Shown here: positions 44,775-53,289 of the stretch, one piece after another
Position numbering within the stretch: the first letter of the stretch is position 1
Layout: each line of letters opens with the position of its first letter
Assembly (NCBI RefSeq): GCF_002741015.1
Contig: NZ_CP016617.1
Span: 62,001-126,000 of the forward strand
Direction: 5' to 3'
From: Microvirga ossetica
GTDB lineage: Bacteria; Pseudomonadota; Alphaproteobacteria; Rhizobiales; Beijerinckiaceae
DNA: 64,000 nucleotides
The notes under the pieces: model-generated
The model's input: only the letters and a program-made list of their open reading frames with translations
What the model was told of the DNA's origin: nothing
Databases searched by the model: none
Program-made: the position numbers and the translations under genes

Positions 44775-44844
44775 TCTTTAGGATGCTTAGACTGATGGCG
44801 TTACGCCTGTGTCCGTTTTCGCCCGGTGCCTTTTGGAGACACTA

Positions 44845-45846
44845 ATGGAATCCTCGGTAAACATCCTGACCGGCAAAAGAGTCCTAGTGACGGGCGGTGC
44901 AGGTTTTGTTGGGTCGCACATTGTCGATTTACTAGTTCAGTCAGGCTGCAGCGAGGTTGTTGTGGTCGACAACATGGTCCGGGGCAGAGCCGAGAATCTG
45001 TTAGAGGCCATAGCCAGAGGGTCGGTGCACATCGTAGAAGGGGACATTCGAGACAGAGCCCTGATGAAGTCGCTCGTGGAAGGGACCGATACTGTGTTCC
45101 ACCAAGCCGCGCTGCGCATCACTCATTGCGCAGCTGAGCCACGGGCCGCGATGGAAGTGATGGTAGACGCCACATTCGACCTTCTGGAGCTGTGCGTCAG
45201 CGAAAAGGTGCGTAAGATTGTCATGGCATCGTCTGCATCCGTTTATGGGATGGCTGATGAGTTTCCAACCACTGAACGTCAACATCCTTTCGCTAACAGA
45301 ACTCTGTATGGCGCAGCCAAGGCATTCGGTGAGGGCTTACTTCGTTCTTTCAACGATATGTATGGCCTGGACTATGTAGCGCTCCGATACTTCAACGTCT
45401 TCGGACCTCGAATGGATATCCATGGGCGCTATACTGAGGTTATGATTCGGTGGATGGAGCGGCTGAACGGTGGGCTCCCGCCCATTATTTTCGGAGACGG
45501 CCTGCAGACCATGGATCTGATCCATGTGAAAGATGTGGCTCGCGCGAACGTCTTGGCTGCGACCTCCGACGCAACGGATATTGCTCTCAACGTCGGCACA
45601 GGAAGCGAAACGTCCCTTCTGGACCTCTCTCGCCTCTTGGCAAAGGCAATGAAGCACGAAGGGCTTGAACCTATTCATGAACCTGAACGCGCCGTCAACC
45701 CAGTTCCACGCCGCTTATGTGACCCGAGTGCTGCGCGGCAGATCATTGGCTTTGCGCCTAAGTTCGCCCTCGAGGATGGCATGTTTGAGCTGGTGGAGTG
45801 GTGGCGTTCAGAAGCCATGAACGGCCTCGAGAAAGGTGTCGCCTGA
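44845..45846 (+). CDS. NAD-dependent nucleotide-sugar epimerase/dehydratase (extended SDR)
   Basis: The protein has 333 residues from the ATG at 44,845, with GGAG six bases upstream. It has the NAD motif VTGGAGFVGSHIVDLL, a Asp-rich second strand (VVVVDNMVRG), GDIRDRALM, the active-site Ser in MASSASVYG and the catalytic pair Tyr155/Lys159 in YGAAKAFGE. RYFNVFGPRMDIHG and GDGLQTMDLIHVKDVARAN are typical of UDP-glucose/GlcNAc C4-epimerases. It could invert C4 of a UDP-amino sugar for the repeat unit. Its stop overlaps the start of the next gene (TGATG), so they are coupled. Confidence 0.87.
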   Translation: MESSVNILTGKRVLVTGGAGFVGSHIVDLLVQSGCSEVVVVDNMVRGRAENLLEAIARGSVHIVEGDIRDRALMKSLVEGTDTVFHQAALRITHCAAEPRAAMEVMVDATFDLLELCVSEKVRKIVMASSASVYGMADEFPTTERQHPFANRTLYGAAKAFGEGLLRSFNDMYGLDYVALRYFNVFGPRMDIHGRYTEVMIRWMERLNGGLPPIIFGDGLQTMDLIHVKDVARANVLAATSDATDIALNVGTGSETSLLDLSRLLAKAMKHEGLEPIHEPERAVNPVPRRLCDPSAARQIIGFAPKFALEDGMFELVEWWRSEAMNGLEKGVA

Positions 45847-47009
45847 TGATCCCGATCGCTTCTCCACTCATAGGGAAGGAGGAGGCTGATGCGGCCGCGT
45901 CTGTCGTGCTCTCGGGATGGCTGACGCAAGGCCCTCAAATCTTGGCCTTCGAGTCGGAGTTTGCGGCTTCTGTCGAAGCCGACCACGCTTGCGCTGTGGC
46001 CAATTGCACGGTAGCTCTTCACTTGGCACTCATGGCAATAGGTGTCGGTCCCGGCGCTGAAGTCATCATGGCCAGCCACACGTTTATTGCCTCGGCAAAT
46101 GCGGTTCGCCAATGTGGAGGTATTCCGGTCTTCATCGATATCGATCCAGTGACCTTCACAATGGATCCAGACAAGATTGCGCCAGCTATAACTTCGAGAA
46201 CAAAAGCTATTATGTGCATCCACCAGATGGGGATGCCGTGTGACATGGAGCGTATCCTGCCGATTGCGCGGGCGTATGGTCTTAAGGTGATAGAGGATGC
46301 TGCCTGTGCCATTGGCTCGGAGATCCAAATCGGTGGAGTGTGGCAGCGGATTGGATATCCGCATGGTGATGTGGCCTGTTTCTCACTCCACCCTCGCAAA
46401 CTCTTAACCGTCGGCGATGGAGGAGTGCTGACGACGTCAGACCCGGAGTTCGACCGGATCTTCCGACTCGGGCGACAGCATGGGATGAGCGTTCCGGATA
46501 CGGTCCGCCACAACAGTTCAATCGTTGTTATCGAGGAGTATCCTATTGCTGGCTTCAACTACCGCCTGACGGATGTGCAAGGGGCTATTGGACGGGTGCA
46601 ACTCAAAAGACTTGATGCCATCGTTGCCCGGAGACGCGAACTTGCAACTGTTTACAAGCGTATGCTCGCCGAGGTTCCAGGTGTTACCCCGCCAGCCGAG
46701 CCGACCTGGGCCCGTACGAACTGGCAGAGCTACTGTGTCCGTCTTCCGGACGGTGCCAATCAAGTCGCACTGATGCAGCAAATGCTCGACCAGGGTATCG
46801 CAACACGGCGAGGCATTATGTGTGTTCACCTCGAACGAGCTTATGCAGATCTAGAGCTACGCTTTCCACTGCCCGAGTCCGAAAGAGCTAGGGACCGCTG
46901 CATTCTCCTGCCTCTCTTCCATTCCATGACGGATGATGAACAGCGGCACGTCGTTTCAGCACTGAAAGACGCCTTGTCGAATTGCCTGGAGCAGAGCGGA
47001 TCTATTTAG
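45846..47009 (+). CDS. Second DegT/DnrJ/EryC1-type sugar aminotransferase
   Basis: A 387-residue protein started at the ATG overlapping the epimerase stop. PLP-enzyme motifs are ANCTVALHLALMAIGVGPGA, IDIDPVTFTMDP, IEDAACAIGSEIQIGG and FSLHPRKLLTVGDGGVLTT with Lys185. It is clearly distinct from the WbpE-like protein. Pairing with an SDR enzyme suggests formation of a 4-amino or 3-amino sugar from a keto intermediate. The hallmark D-G-G in place of the usual E-G-G is seen in several dTDP- and UDP-sugar aminotransferases. It ends the five-gene operon. Confidence 0.87.
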   Translation: MIPIASPLIGKEEADAAASVVLSGWLTQGPQILAFESEFAASVEADHACAVANCTVALHLALMAIGVGPGAEVIMASHTFIASANAVRQCGGIPVFIDIDPVTFTMDPDKIAPAITSRTKAIMCIHQMGMPCDMERILPIARAYGLKVIEDAACAIGSEIQIGGVWQRIGYPHGDVACFSLHPRKLLTVGDGGVLTTSDPEFDRIFRLGRQHGMSVPDTVRHNSSIVVIEEYPIAGFNYRLTDVQGAIGRVQLKRLDAIVARRRELATVYKRMLAEVPGVTPPAEPTWARTNWQSYCVRLPDGANQVALMQQMLDQGIATRRGIMCVHLERAYADLELRFPLPESERARDRCILLPLFHSMTDDEQRHVVSALKDALSNCLEQSGSI

Positions 47010-47173
47010 CTCGAGCGCCGTCGGGAGCAACGAAGTCAGCCTGTGGCAGGTCCCAATTGAGAAATGTGCCAGGTTCAAAGCAACAAGTTTGAGTCAGGCT
47101 TTGTTACAACCTAACAATCGTCACGAAGGTGGTGTAACATCGGGCAGTGTCGATCATCGTGAGGAGGTGCGCA

Positions 47174-47260
47174 ATGGATGGAAACGTCGGACGGCCGGAT
47201 CACATAAAGGAGCGCCGTGTGGCGGCCGCGAGAATCAATTTCAGGAATGGGCTAGATTAA
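47174..47260 (+). CDS. Possible 28-codon leader peptide
   Basis: A short frame (MDGNVGRPDHIKERRVAARI...) starts eight bases after a strong GAGGAGG site, in the 340-bp gap before the split glycosyltransferase genes. The peptide is basic and has no resemblance to known proteins. It may be a translated leader or chance. Nothing else is recognised in 47,010-47,348. Confidence 0.25.
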   Translation: MDGNVGRPDHIKERRVAAARINFRNGLD

Positions 47261-47348
47261 TCCGCTTGCAGTACCTCTCCATCATAATCGACGAACGTCG
47301 CCGGGGAGGCAAGACTGAAAAGAATATGAAGCTTGATTGAGAGCGAAC

Positions 47349-47384
47349 ATGGGACCGGAAAAAGTCATGGGACCGGAAAAAGTG
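47349..47384. repeat. Tandem 18-bp duplication at the start of the PssD-like gene
   Basis: ATGGGACCGGAAAAAGT is repeated twice, differing in the 18th base (C or G). Each unit brings its own ATG, so translation could begin at either 47,349 or 47,367. Confidence 0.9.
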
Positions 47385-47834
47385 CGGCGAAAGATTCTGG
47401 CAATTTCCTCCGGGGGAGGGCATTGGGTTCAGCTGTGCCGTCTCAGGGCAGCCTTTTGCGACTGCGACGTCGTTTATGCAAGCGTTGACCCGATCTATGC
47501 TGAGGATGTTCCAGGCCAACGGTTGTACATTGTTTGTAACGCGACACGGCGTGACAAATTTGCGCTGCCTGTTCTCGTTGCTCAGCTCTTCCTCATCCTT
47601 CTTAGGGAGCGCCCGGAAGTGGTCGTTACTACAGGAGCCGCGCCAGCCCTGATTGCGCTCGCCCTCGCAAAGTTAGTCTTCCGCTCAAGGACGATATGGA
47701 TCGATAGCATTGCCAACTGCGAGCACTTGTCCACATCGGGTGCTTTGGCGCGCAAGTTCTCAGACGCTTGGCTGACACAATGGCCGCAGCTTGCGCGAAC
47801 CGACGGGCCGGAATACTGGGGGGCAGTGCTTTGA
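47349..47834 (+). CDS. PssD/Alg14-like membrane subunit of a split glycosyltransferase
   Basis: A 161-residue protein. After a duplicated hexapeptide MGPEKV it reads ILAISSGGGHWVQLCRLRAA, the glycine-rich first motif of Alg14/PssD. ALPVLVAQLFLILLRERPEV and VVTTGAAPALIALALAKLVF form the membrane-associated part, followed by IWIDSIANCEHLSTSG and the ending WPQLARTDGPEYWGAVL. The family member anchors and activates the catalytic partner (PssE/Alg13), which is the next gene. Together they usually add the second sugar (glucuronate in rhizobial EPS) to the lipid-linked primer. The next gene starts within the stop codon. Confidence 0.88.
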   Translation: MGPEKVMGPEKVRRKILAISSGGGHWVQLCRLRAAFCDCDVVYASVDPIYAEDVPGQRLYIVCNATRRDKFALPVLVAQLFLILLRERPEVVVTTGAAPALIALALAKLVFRSRTIWIDSIANCEHLSTSGALARKFSDAWLTQWPQLARTDGPEYWGAVL

Positions 47835-48355
47835 TCTTTGTCACCGTCGGCTCATTATTTCCTTTTGACCGCCTAACCCGAACCATGGACAATTGGGCTT
47901 ACCTGCATCCAAATGAGAAAGTTATTGCTCAAGTGGGAGGCAGCGAGTATGAGCCAAAGCACATGGAGTGGGTTTCAAAGATCTCCCCTGGCGAGTTCCG
48001 AGCGAGAGTCAAGGACGCCTCAGTTATTGTGGCGCATGCCGGGATGGGAACAATAATCACAGCAGTCGAAAACGGTCGCCCCATTGTTTTACTCCCACGC
48101 CGAGCCGCCCTCGCGGAGCATACGACCGATCACCAGCTGCATACGGCGAATTGGCTGAAGGACAGGCCAGGTATTTTCGTCTGCAGGGCAGAGAATGATC
48201 TCGATTCGATGATTGCGAAGGCCACTACCGCTGCTGCAAGTGAAAAGTGGAGTATCTCGAACGCGGCACCCCTGGAAATGACGGAGCGCATTCGGCAGTT
48301 TATAGCCAGCGCTCCTCAAAGATCGGGGTGGCGGGGATTTCTATTGCGAAGCTAG
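47831..48355 (+). CDS. PssE/Alg13-like catalytic subunit of a split glycosyltransferase
   Basis: The start is placed at TTG 47,831, which overlaps the upstream TGA; translation then begins IFVTVGSLFPFDRL, the usual start of PssE/Alg13. A longer open frame upstream overlaps the PssD gene and is unlikely. The 174-residue protein has the GT28 C-terminal fold: KVIAQVGGSEYEP, VIVAHAGMGTIITAVENGRP (donor-binding glycine loop), and IVLLPRRAALAEHTTDHQLH. It acts with the preceding subunit at the cytoplasmic membrane face. The normal length and coupling show a working pair. Confidence 0.88.
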   Translation: MIFVTVGSLFPFDRLTRTMDNWAYLHPNEKVIAQVGGSEYEPKHMEWVSKISPGEFRARVKDASVIVAHAGMGTIITAVENGRPIVLLPRRAALAEHTTDHQLHTANWLKDRPGIFVCRAENDLDSMIAKATTAAASEKWSISNAAPLEMTERIRQFIASAPQRSGWRGFLLRS

Positions 48356-48784
48356 ATGTCTATCTAGGACATTCGGCTTAAGTCCCATTTTCAACGTAGT
48401 GAAGAAAGGTGCTGCGTTCGAGACGATGATAGCGTCGGGATTATTCGAACTGCTCGAAGCACCAAGAAAGTGCTCGCAGCATGAAGCACTTTAGTCGCGT
48501 TACCGTTCCAATTAAGAAGCTTGATTTACTTCGACAAGTTGGAGTGCCTTTCAGGGCCACGAGGGCACTGGCAACGACCTGACCCGACCGGGGACAGACG
48601 ACCACCGGCAGGCTTACTCGCTTCCGAGAAGTGGCGATCAAATTTGGATTTGTACCCCATTGCGCCGCTGCTCCTAATGCGTAACCCTTGATGCGGGATG
48701 CAATTACATCAAAATACAGCAGACTTCGAGTGCTGCACTCGCAGTTATAGTTTCTCGTTGCTACAACATCGGGAGAGGTTGACT
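48356..48784. other. Intergenic region between pssE-like gene and a glycosyltransferase
   Basis: About 430 bases without a convincing gene. A 66-codon frame on the minus strand (48,441-48,641) lacks support. The ribosome site GGGAGAGG precedes the glycosyltransferase ATG at 48,785. A separate promoter is likely here. Confidence 0.4.
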
Positions 48785-49705
48785 ATGCAGGCGTTTATTA
48801 GTCGTGACCCGCTGGTCAGCGTAATTATCCCTCATCTGAACGAGCCGGACGACCTGCGCCGGTGCCTCAGAGCGCTGGACGCGCAGAAAGCAGACGGCTT
48901 CAACTTCGAGATCATTGTGGTCGACAACGGCTCTCGAGAACTGCCTGAGGAGATCTGCGCGGGCGTCAAACTTGAACGGGAACTCATCCCCGGTCCTGGT
49001 CCAGCCCGGAACCGCGGCGCTGAAGTAGCGCGCGCGGAGATTCTAGCCTTTATCGATGCTGATTGCATTGCCGATGACGGATGGATTCGTGGCATCGTTG
49101 AATTCTTCGATGCTCACCGTGATGTACATTGTCTCGGTGGCGACATCCGGGTTGCACCTACTTCGTCTGGTCCTCCGACTGAGACAGAGGCCTACGAGAA
49201 TATCTTCAGCTATCAGGTACAGCGTTATGTCAAGCGGGACCATTTTGCTGCAACCGGCAACATGGCCGTTCGAAGAAGAGCCTTCGAAGCCGTGGGTCCC
49301 TTCGGTGGAATAGCGATTCGAGAGGACAACGATTGGGGACTGCGGGCAACAGCACTGGGTTTTCGCATCGCCTACGTATCGCAGGTCCGCGTTTTCACTC
49401 CTCCGTGCAAGTCCTTCGCAGAACTCGCGCGCCGCTGGGATCGTCTAGTTGCCCATGAGTTCCAAGAGATTGGAGCTCATCCCAGTAGTCGTGCCAAATG
49501 GTTGGCACGTAGCTTCGCCATAGCAATCTCACCGCTCGCAGAAGTCCCCTCGATCATTCGCTCGGACCGGGTTACCGGTTTCCGGGAATGCTGGCTTGCA
49601 TGGACCTGCCTCACCCGCATCCGTCTTTATCGCGCACAGCGAATGCTTGACTTGATAAGAAGGGGCGATCCCACACGAATAGCCGAAGGCTGGAATCGGG
49701 ACTAA
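48785..49705 (+). CDS. Family 2 glycosyltransferase (polysaccharide)
   Basis: A 306-residue GT-A enzyme. It begins with PLVSVIIPHLNEPDDLRRCL, EIIVVDNGSRELP, then PGPGPARNRGAEVARAEILA and FIDADCIADDGWIRG carrying the D-x-D metal site. Later motifs are TGNMAVRRRAFEAVGPFGGI and REDNDWGLRATALG (acceptor-side E-D). The C-terminal 70 residues are basic and amphipathic, as in membrane-associated members. It transfers a sugar to the growing lipid-linked oligosaccharide; donor and linkage cannot be told. The start follows GGGAGAGG. Confidence 0.9.
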   Translation: MQAFISRDPLVSVIIPHLNEPDDLRRCLRALDAQKADGFNFEIIVVDNGSRELPEEICAGVKLERELIPGPGPARNRGAEVARAEILAFIDADCIADDGWIRGIVEFFDAHRDVHCLGGDIRVAPTSSGPPTETEAYENIFSYQVQRYVKRDHFAATGNMAVRRRAFEAVGPFGGIAIREDNDWGLRATALGFRIAYVSQVRVFTPPCKSFAELARRWDRLVAHEFQEIGAHPSSRAKWLARSFAIAISPLAEVPSIIRSDRVTGFRECWLAWTCLTRIRLYRAQRMLDLIRRGDPTRIAEGWNRD

Positions 49706-49780
49706 GTGGTGCATCCGGTAGGTTGCGGGGTGTAATGACGGCCTTGTCTGCCCTACTGGCGGAGGTGGCCCACGGTACCG

Positions 49781-50246
49781 ATGTGCTTGCGGGATTTAAC
49801 CGCTGAAGAACGCGCGACCGTCGAGCGCCTTGGCTCACTCCCACACGGCTCCAGCCCAATGTGTGCAACGTGCGCAAATCATCTGGCGGGCCAGTTTCGT
49901 CGAGAGCGCCTCTGCGATTGCAGCCCGGGCTGGGCTGGATGGCGAGACTGTGCGCAAGCGCATCCACCGCTTCAATCCAGAAGGACTGGACGCTCTCAAG
50001 GACAGACAGCGCTCGGGTCGCCCGCCGACGTATTCGGCCGAGCAAACCGCCGCCGTGATCGCCACCGCGTTGAGCAAGCCTCAGACGCTCGGGCTGCCGT
50101 TTGCCGCCTGGACGCTTGATCGGCTGGCCGCCTATCTGCACGAGCAGAAAGGCATCGCGATCCAGCGCAGTCGCATTGACGAGATCCTGCTCCACGAGGG
50201 CCTGCGCTGGCGCAAGCACGAGACCTGGTTCGGCGAGCGGGTCGAT
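49781..50246 (+). pseudogene. IS630-type transposase, N-terminal remnant, fused to IS3 copy 6
   Basis: With one frameshift near 49,830 the DNA reads LTAEERATVERL, then RAQIIWRASFVESASAIAAR, GLDGETVRKRIHRFNPEGLD and RSGRPPTYSAEQTAAVIA. It continues LGLPFAAWTLDRLAAYLHEQ and ends LRWRKHETWFGERVD. This is the helix-turn-helix half of an IS630-like transposase. The catalytic half is replaced by the IS3 fragment that starts at about 50,247. It is inactive. Confidence 0.8.
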
Positions 50247-50871
50247 TGGGCGCCGTCGGACGGCCCGACTGATGCGCGAGAATGGGCTCAAGGCCCGGCA
50301 GAAGCGTCGCTTCAAGCGCACCACTGACAGCCACCACACCTTTCCGATCGCGCCCAACCTGCTCGAGCAGGACTTCTCGGCCGAGCGCCCGAACCAGAAA
50401 TGGAACGCGGATATTTCGTCCGTGTGGACGGGTGAGGGCTGGCTCTCCCTGGCCGTGGTCCTCGATCTCTTCGCCCGGCGGGTGGTCGGCTGGGCGGTCA
50501 GTGACAGCCTCCACAAGGAGCTGGCGCTGGAGGCGCTGCGCAAGGCTGTGGCGATCCGGCGGCCATCAGCGGGCCTGATCCATCATGCCGATCGCGGCAG
50601 TCAATATTGCTCGACAGCTTATCAGGCCGAGTTGAGGAAACACGGCATCCAGATCTCCATGTCCGGGAAAGGCAATTGCTTCGACAATGCCGTGGTCGAG
50701 ACCTTCTTCAAGACCTTGAAGTCCGAACTGGTCTGGCGCACCGTCTTCCAGACGAGGGCCGAGGCCAAGAAGGCGATTGGTCGTTACATCGACGGCTTCT
50801 ACAATCCCGTCCGGCGTCATTCGACACTGGACTATGTCAGTCCGGTTCAGTTCGAAAGGCTGGCCGGATAG
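50247..50871 (+). pseudogene. IS3 OrfB, C-terminal two thirds (copy 6)
   Basis: The frame begins at RRRTARLMRENGLKARQKRR and runs through PNQKWNADISSVWTGEGWLS, HHADRGSQY and FDNAVVETFFKTLKSE to FERLAG. It is of the same central version as copy 4 (SSVWTGEGW, MSGKGNCFDN). The N-terminal domain is missing and the frame upstream runs into IS630 sequence out of register. All three catalytic residues remain but the DNA-binding half does not. Confidence 0.88.
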
Positions 50872-50908
50872 GTGCAAAACCGCTCTCCACTAAACCGAAG
50901 CAAATCCA
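50247..50908 (+). mobile_element. IS3-family element, copy 6 (3' two thirds)
   Basis: Only the orfB end and one terminus survive; the terminus reads CTCCACTAAACCGAAG and ends CAAATCCA at 50,908. The left part was lost in a junction with an IS630 transposase gene. It lies between two glycosyltransferase genes. Confidence 0.85.
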
Positions 50909-51111
50909 GTTGCGGGGGTGCTCGCGCGACTGGACCGCCTGCTCCGCACGGCGGTGAGGCAACGACGTTGACCCAGCACCGAGACGAACATTTTGGCCCG
51001 TGAGCCGAATCCACCTCTACCTGCAAGGCGGTAGTGCAGAATGGGGCTGGAACTTCCAATCGATTCACGTAAACTGAAGGTTCGCTCCAGACAGGCTATC
51101 GGGCTTACGCC

Positions 51112-52017
51112 ATGACACCCAATTTGAACCCTTGTCCCTCCATATCGGTTGTAGTCGTCACGTATAACAGCGCTGAGGTTCTACGGGGCCTACTCGACTC
51201 CTTGCCGACAGGTCTCGACGGTGTCTCTAAATTCGAGGTAGTGGTTGTGGATAATGCATCCAGCGATCAAAGCACCGATATTGCGCTTGCCCATCCAATA
51301 AGCCCGAAAGTCATCGATATGGGGCGCAATGCCGGCTACGCAGCCGGCATCAACGCTGCGGAGACAGTCATCCCTCAGGATCGCGCCGTGTTGATTCTGA
51401 ATCCCGATATTCGCTTACGGCCCGGAGCGGCATGGATCCTGCTCGAACGCGCGGCTGATCCTAAGGTCGGCGTCGCTGTTCCGCAGATACTAAACGAAGA
51501 TGGGACTGTTGCCCTGTCTCTGCGCCGTGAGCCTTCGATCGCGACGGCTTGGACAGACGCTCTGCTAGGGGGAAGATACTCAGCCCGCCTGGGGACCAGC
51601 GAAACGATTGGTGATCTGCGGGTCTATAGGCAGGATGGATTAATCGACTGGGCAACGGGGGCAGCCTTGCTCGTTACGCCACAGGCCCGCCGCATCGTCG
51701 GTAGGTGGGACGAGTCATTCTTTCTCTACAGTGAAGAAGTCGATTACCTCCAAAGAGTGCGGGAATGTGGTCTGACTGTCGCGTATTCTCACAAAGCTAA
51801 GGTTACGCACATCGGCGGAGACTACCAAAAAAACCCAAGGCTTTACGCACTGCTGGTAAGCAATCGAATTCGCTATTTTCGGCGCCACCATGGGACATTA
51901 GCAACCGCAGTGTTCCGATTAGCCATTCTGGTAGGAGCTGCAATGCGATACGTGCTAGGCCCCTCCTATCGAGCCGTTTTCCGCGCGGCCCTCGTTCCAG
52001 TTAAACCGCCACGTTAA
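51112..52017 (+). CDS. Family 2 glycosyltransferase (rhamnosyltransferase-like)
   Basis: A 301-residue GT-A enzyme. It starts with SISVVVVTYNSAEVLRGLLD, FEVVVVDNASSDQSTDIA, then NAGYAAGINAAETVIPQDRA and VLILNPDIRLRPGAAWILLE with the N-P-D metal-binding motif used in place of D-x-D. WATGAALLVTPQARRIVGRW and DESFFLYSEEVDYLQRVREC complete the acceptor site. The ending is basic with an amphipathic helix. The pattern G-x-N-x-G plus N-P-D is that of WbbL-type rhamnosyltransferases, though the donor is not proven. It is cut off from the cluster by IS3 copy 6. Confidence 0.9.
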   Translation: MTPNLNPCPSISVVVVTYNSAEVLRGLLDSLPTGLDGVSKFEVVVVDNASSDQSTDIALAHPISPKVIDMGRNAGYAAGINAAETVIPQDRAVLILNPDIRLRPGAAWILLERAADPKVGVAVPQILNEDGTVALSLRREPSIATAWTDALLGGRYSARLGTSETIGDLRVYRQDGLIDWATGAALLVTPQARRIVGRWDESFFLYSEEVDYLQRVRECGLTVAYSHKAKVTHIGGDYQKNPRLYALLVSNRIRYFRRHHGTLATAVFRLAILVGAAMRYVLGPSYRAVFRAALVPVKPPR

Positions 52018-52280
52018 TGCCCATGGATGCTAGAGCAGTTCCGAACCCGATGCACTCAAGTGCTGCTCTAACTAATTAGGTCTCATTCGAGCGATGCACC
52101 GTTCCGGTCGAAGGCGACTGCACGAGATTGACACTTGGTTCTGCGCTCTGAGCAGGAGATTTTGTGTGACAAGCTTGATTGTGATCGATGTCATAATACC
52201 AGTCGACGCGAAGGCTGACTCATTCGGGGTTTCCAAACTAGCGCGGGTCTGACTCCATGGTGGTGACCAGGAGATCCGCC

Positions 52281-53221
52281 ATGCGCCCAGGGATCGAGCT
52301 TCGCACGGACTATGATGCAGCCCAGCTTCGGGCTTTGGCCAGGGTCACCCGCAACGCAGGACAAAGCCGGCGGCTTCTGGCGCTGGCCGAGATCTATGAG
52401 GGCGGCTCACGGACCAAGGCGGCACGGGTTGGTGGTGTCGGGCTGCAGACGGTGCGGGACTGGGTGATGCGGTTCAACGCCCATGGGCCCGAAGCCCTGG
52501 TCGATGGCAACGCGCCAGGCAATGCCTGCAAGCTCCAGGCCTGCCACCGCGAGGCCTTGCTGGCCCTGGTGGAGCAGGGCCCTATTCCAGCCGCCCATGG
52601 CGTGGTGCGTTGGCGGCTGAAGGATCTGGTGCAGTGGGTCCGGGACGAGTTCCGGATCGGAGTGAGCGAGACGACGCTGGGCCGTGAGCTGCGGATGCTC
52701 GGCTATCGCAAGCTCGCGGCCCGCCCGCGCCATCATGCCAAGAGCGATGCCGCGGAGGCGGTTTTTAAAAAGAGTTTCCCGCGCGAGTGGCGGAAATCGC
52801 CTCCAACGAGGCCGATGGCAAGCCGCTCGAGATCTGGTTTGCCGATGAGGCGCGGATCGGCCAGAAGAACAAGATCACCCGGCGTTGGGCCCGGCGCGGC
52901 ACGCGCCCGTCGGCGCCGCGGGATCTGCGAACCGCCTCGACGTACATCTTCGGCGCGATCTGTCCGGCTCAAGGAAAAGCAGCCGGCCTCGTGCTGCCGC
53001 GTTGCACCACCGAAGCCATGGCGCTGCATCTGACCGAGATCTCGCATGCAGTGGCTCCAGGAGCTCATGCGGTGCTGCTGCTCGATCAGGCTGGCTGGCA
53101 CGTCTCGCGCAAGCTGAAGGTGCCGTCCAACATCACGCTTCTGCCGCTGCCGGCGAAAGCGCCTGAGCTGAACCCGGTCGAGAACATCTGGCAGTATCTG
53201 CGGGAGAACTGTAAGCGGTAA
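52281..53221 (+). pseudogene. IS630-family transposase, frameshifted and 3' truncated
   Basis: The first frame encodes the helix-turn-helix half (RTKAARVGGVGLQTVRDWVM, WRLKDLVQWVRDEFRIGVSE, LGRELRMLGYRKL) up to EAVFKK. At the T5A5G run (about 52,761-52,771) the frame shifts by -1, and the second frame continues PARVAEIASNEADGKPLEIW, FADEARIGQKNKI (Asp), VLLLDQAGWHVSRKL (Asp) and KAPELNPVENIWQYLREN (Glu). The slippery-looking run suggests programmed frameshifting, which is known in this family. The last 30 or so residues are replaced by the left end of an IS66 element, so activity is doubtful. Confidence 0.85.
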
Positions 53222-53289
53222 GCTGATCGCATCTGGCGCGGCATGATGCGATGGCTGATCTTTACTGACACAGAAGCAAGGAGCTTTCA

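Noticed and set aside
48441..48641. A 66-codon minus-strand frame between glycosyltransferase genes
   Set aside because: No conservation evidence or ribosome site; probably chance.
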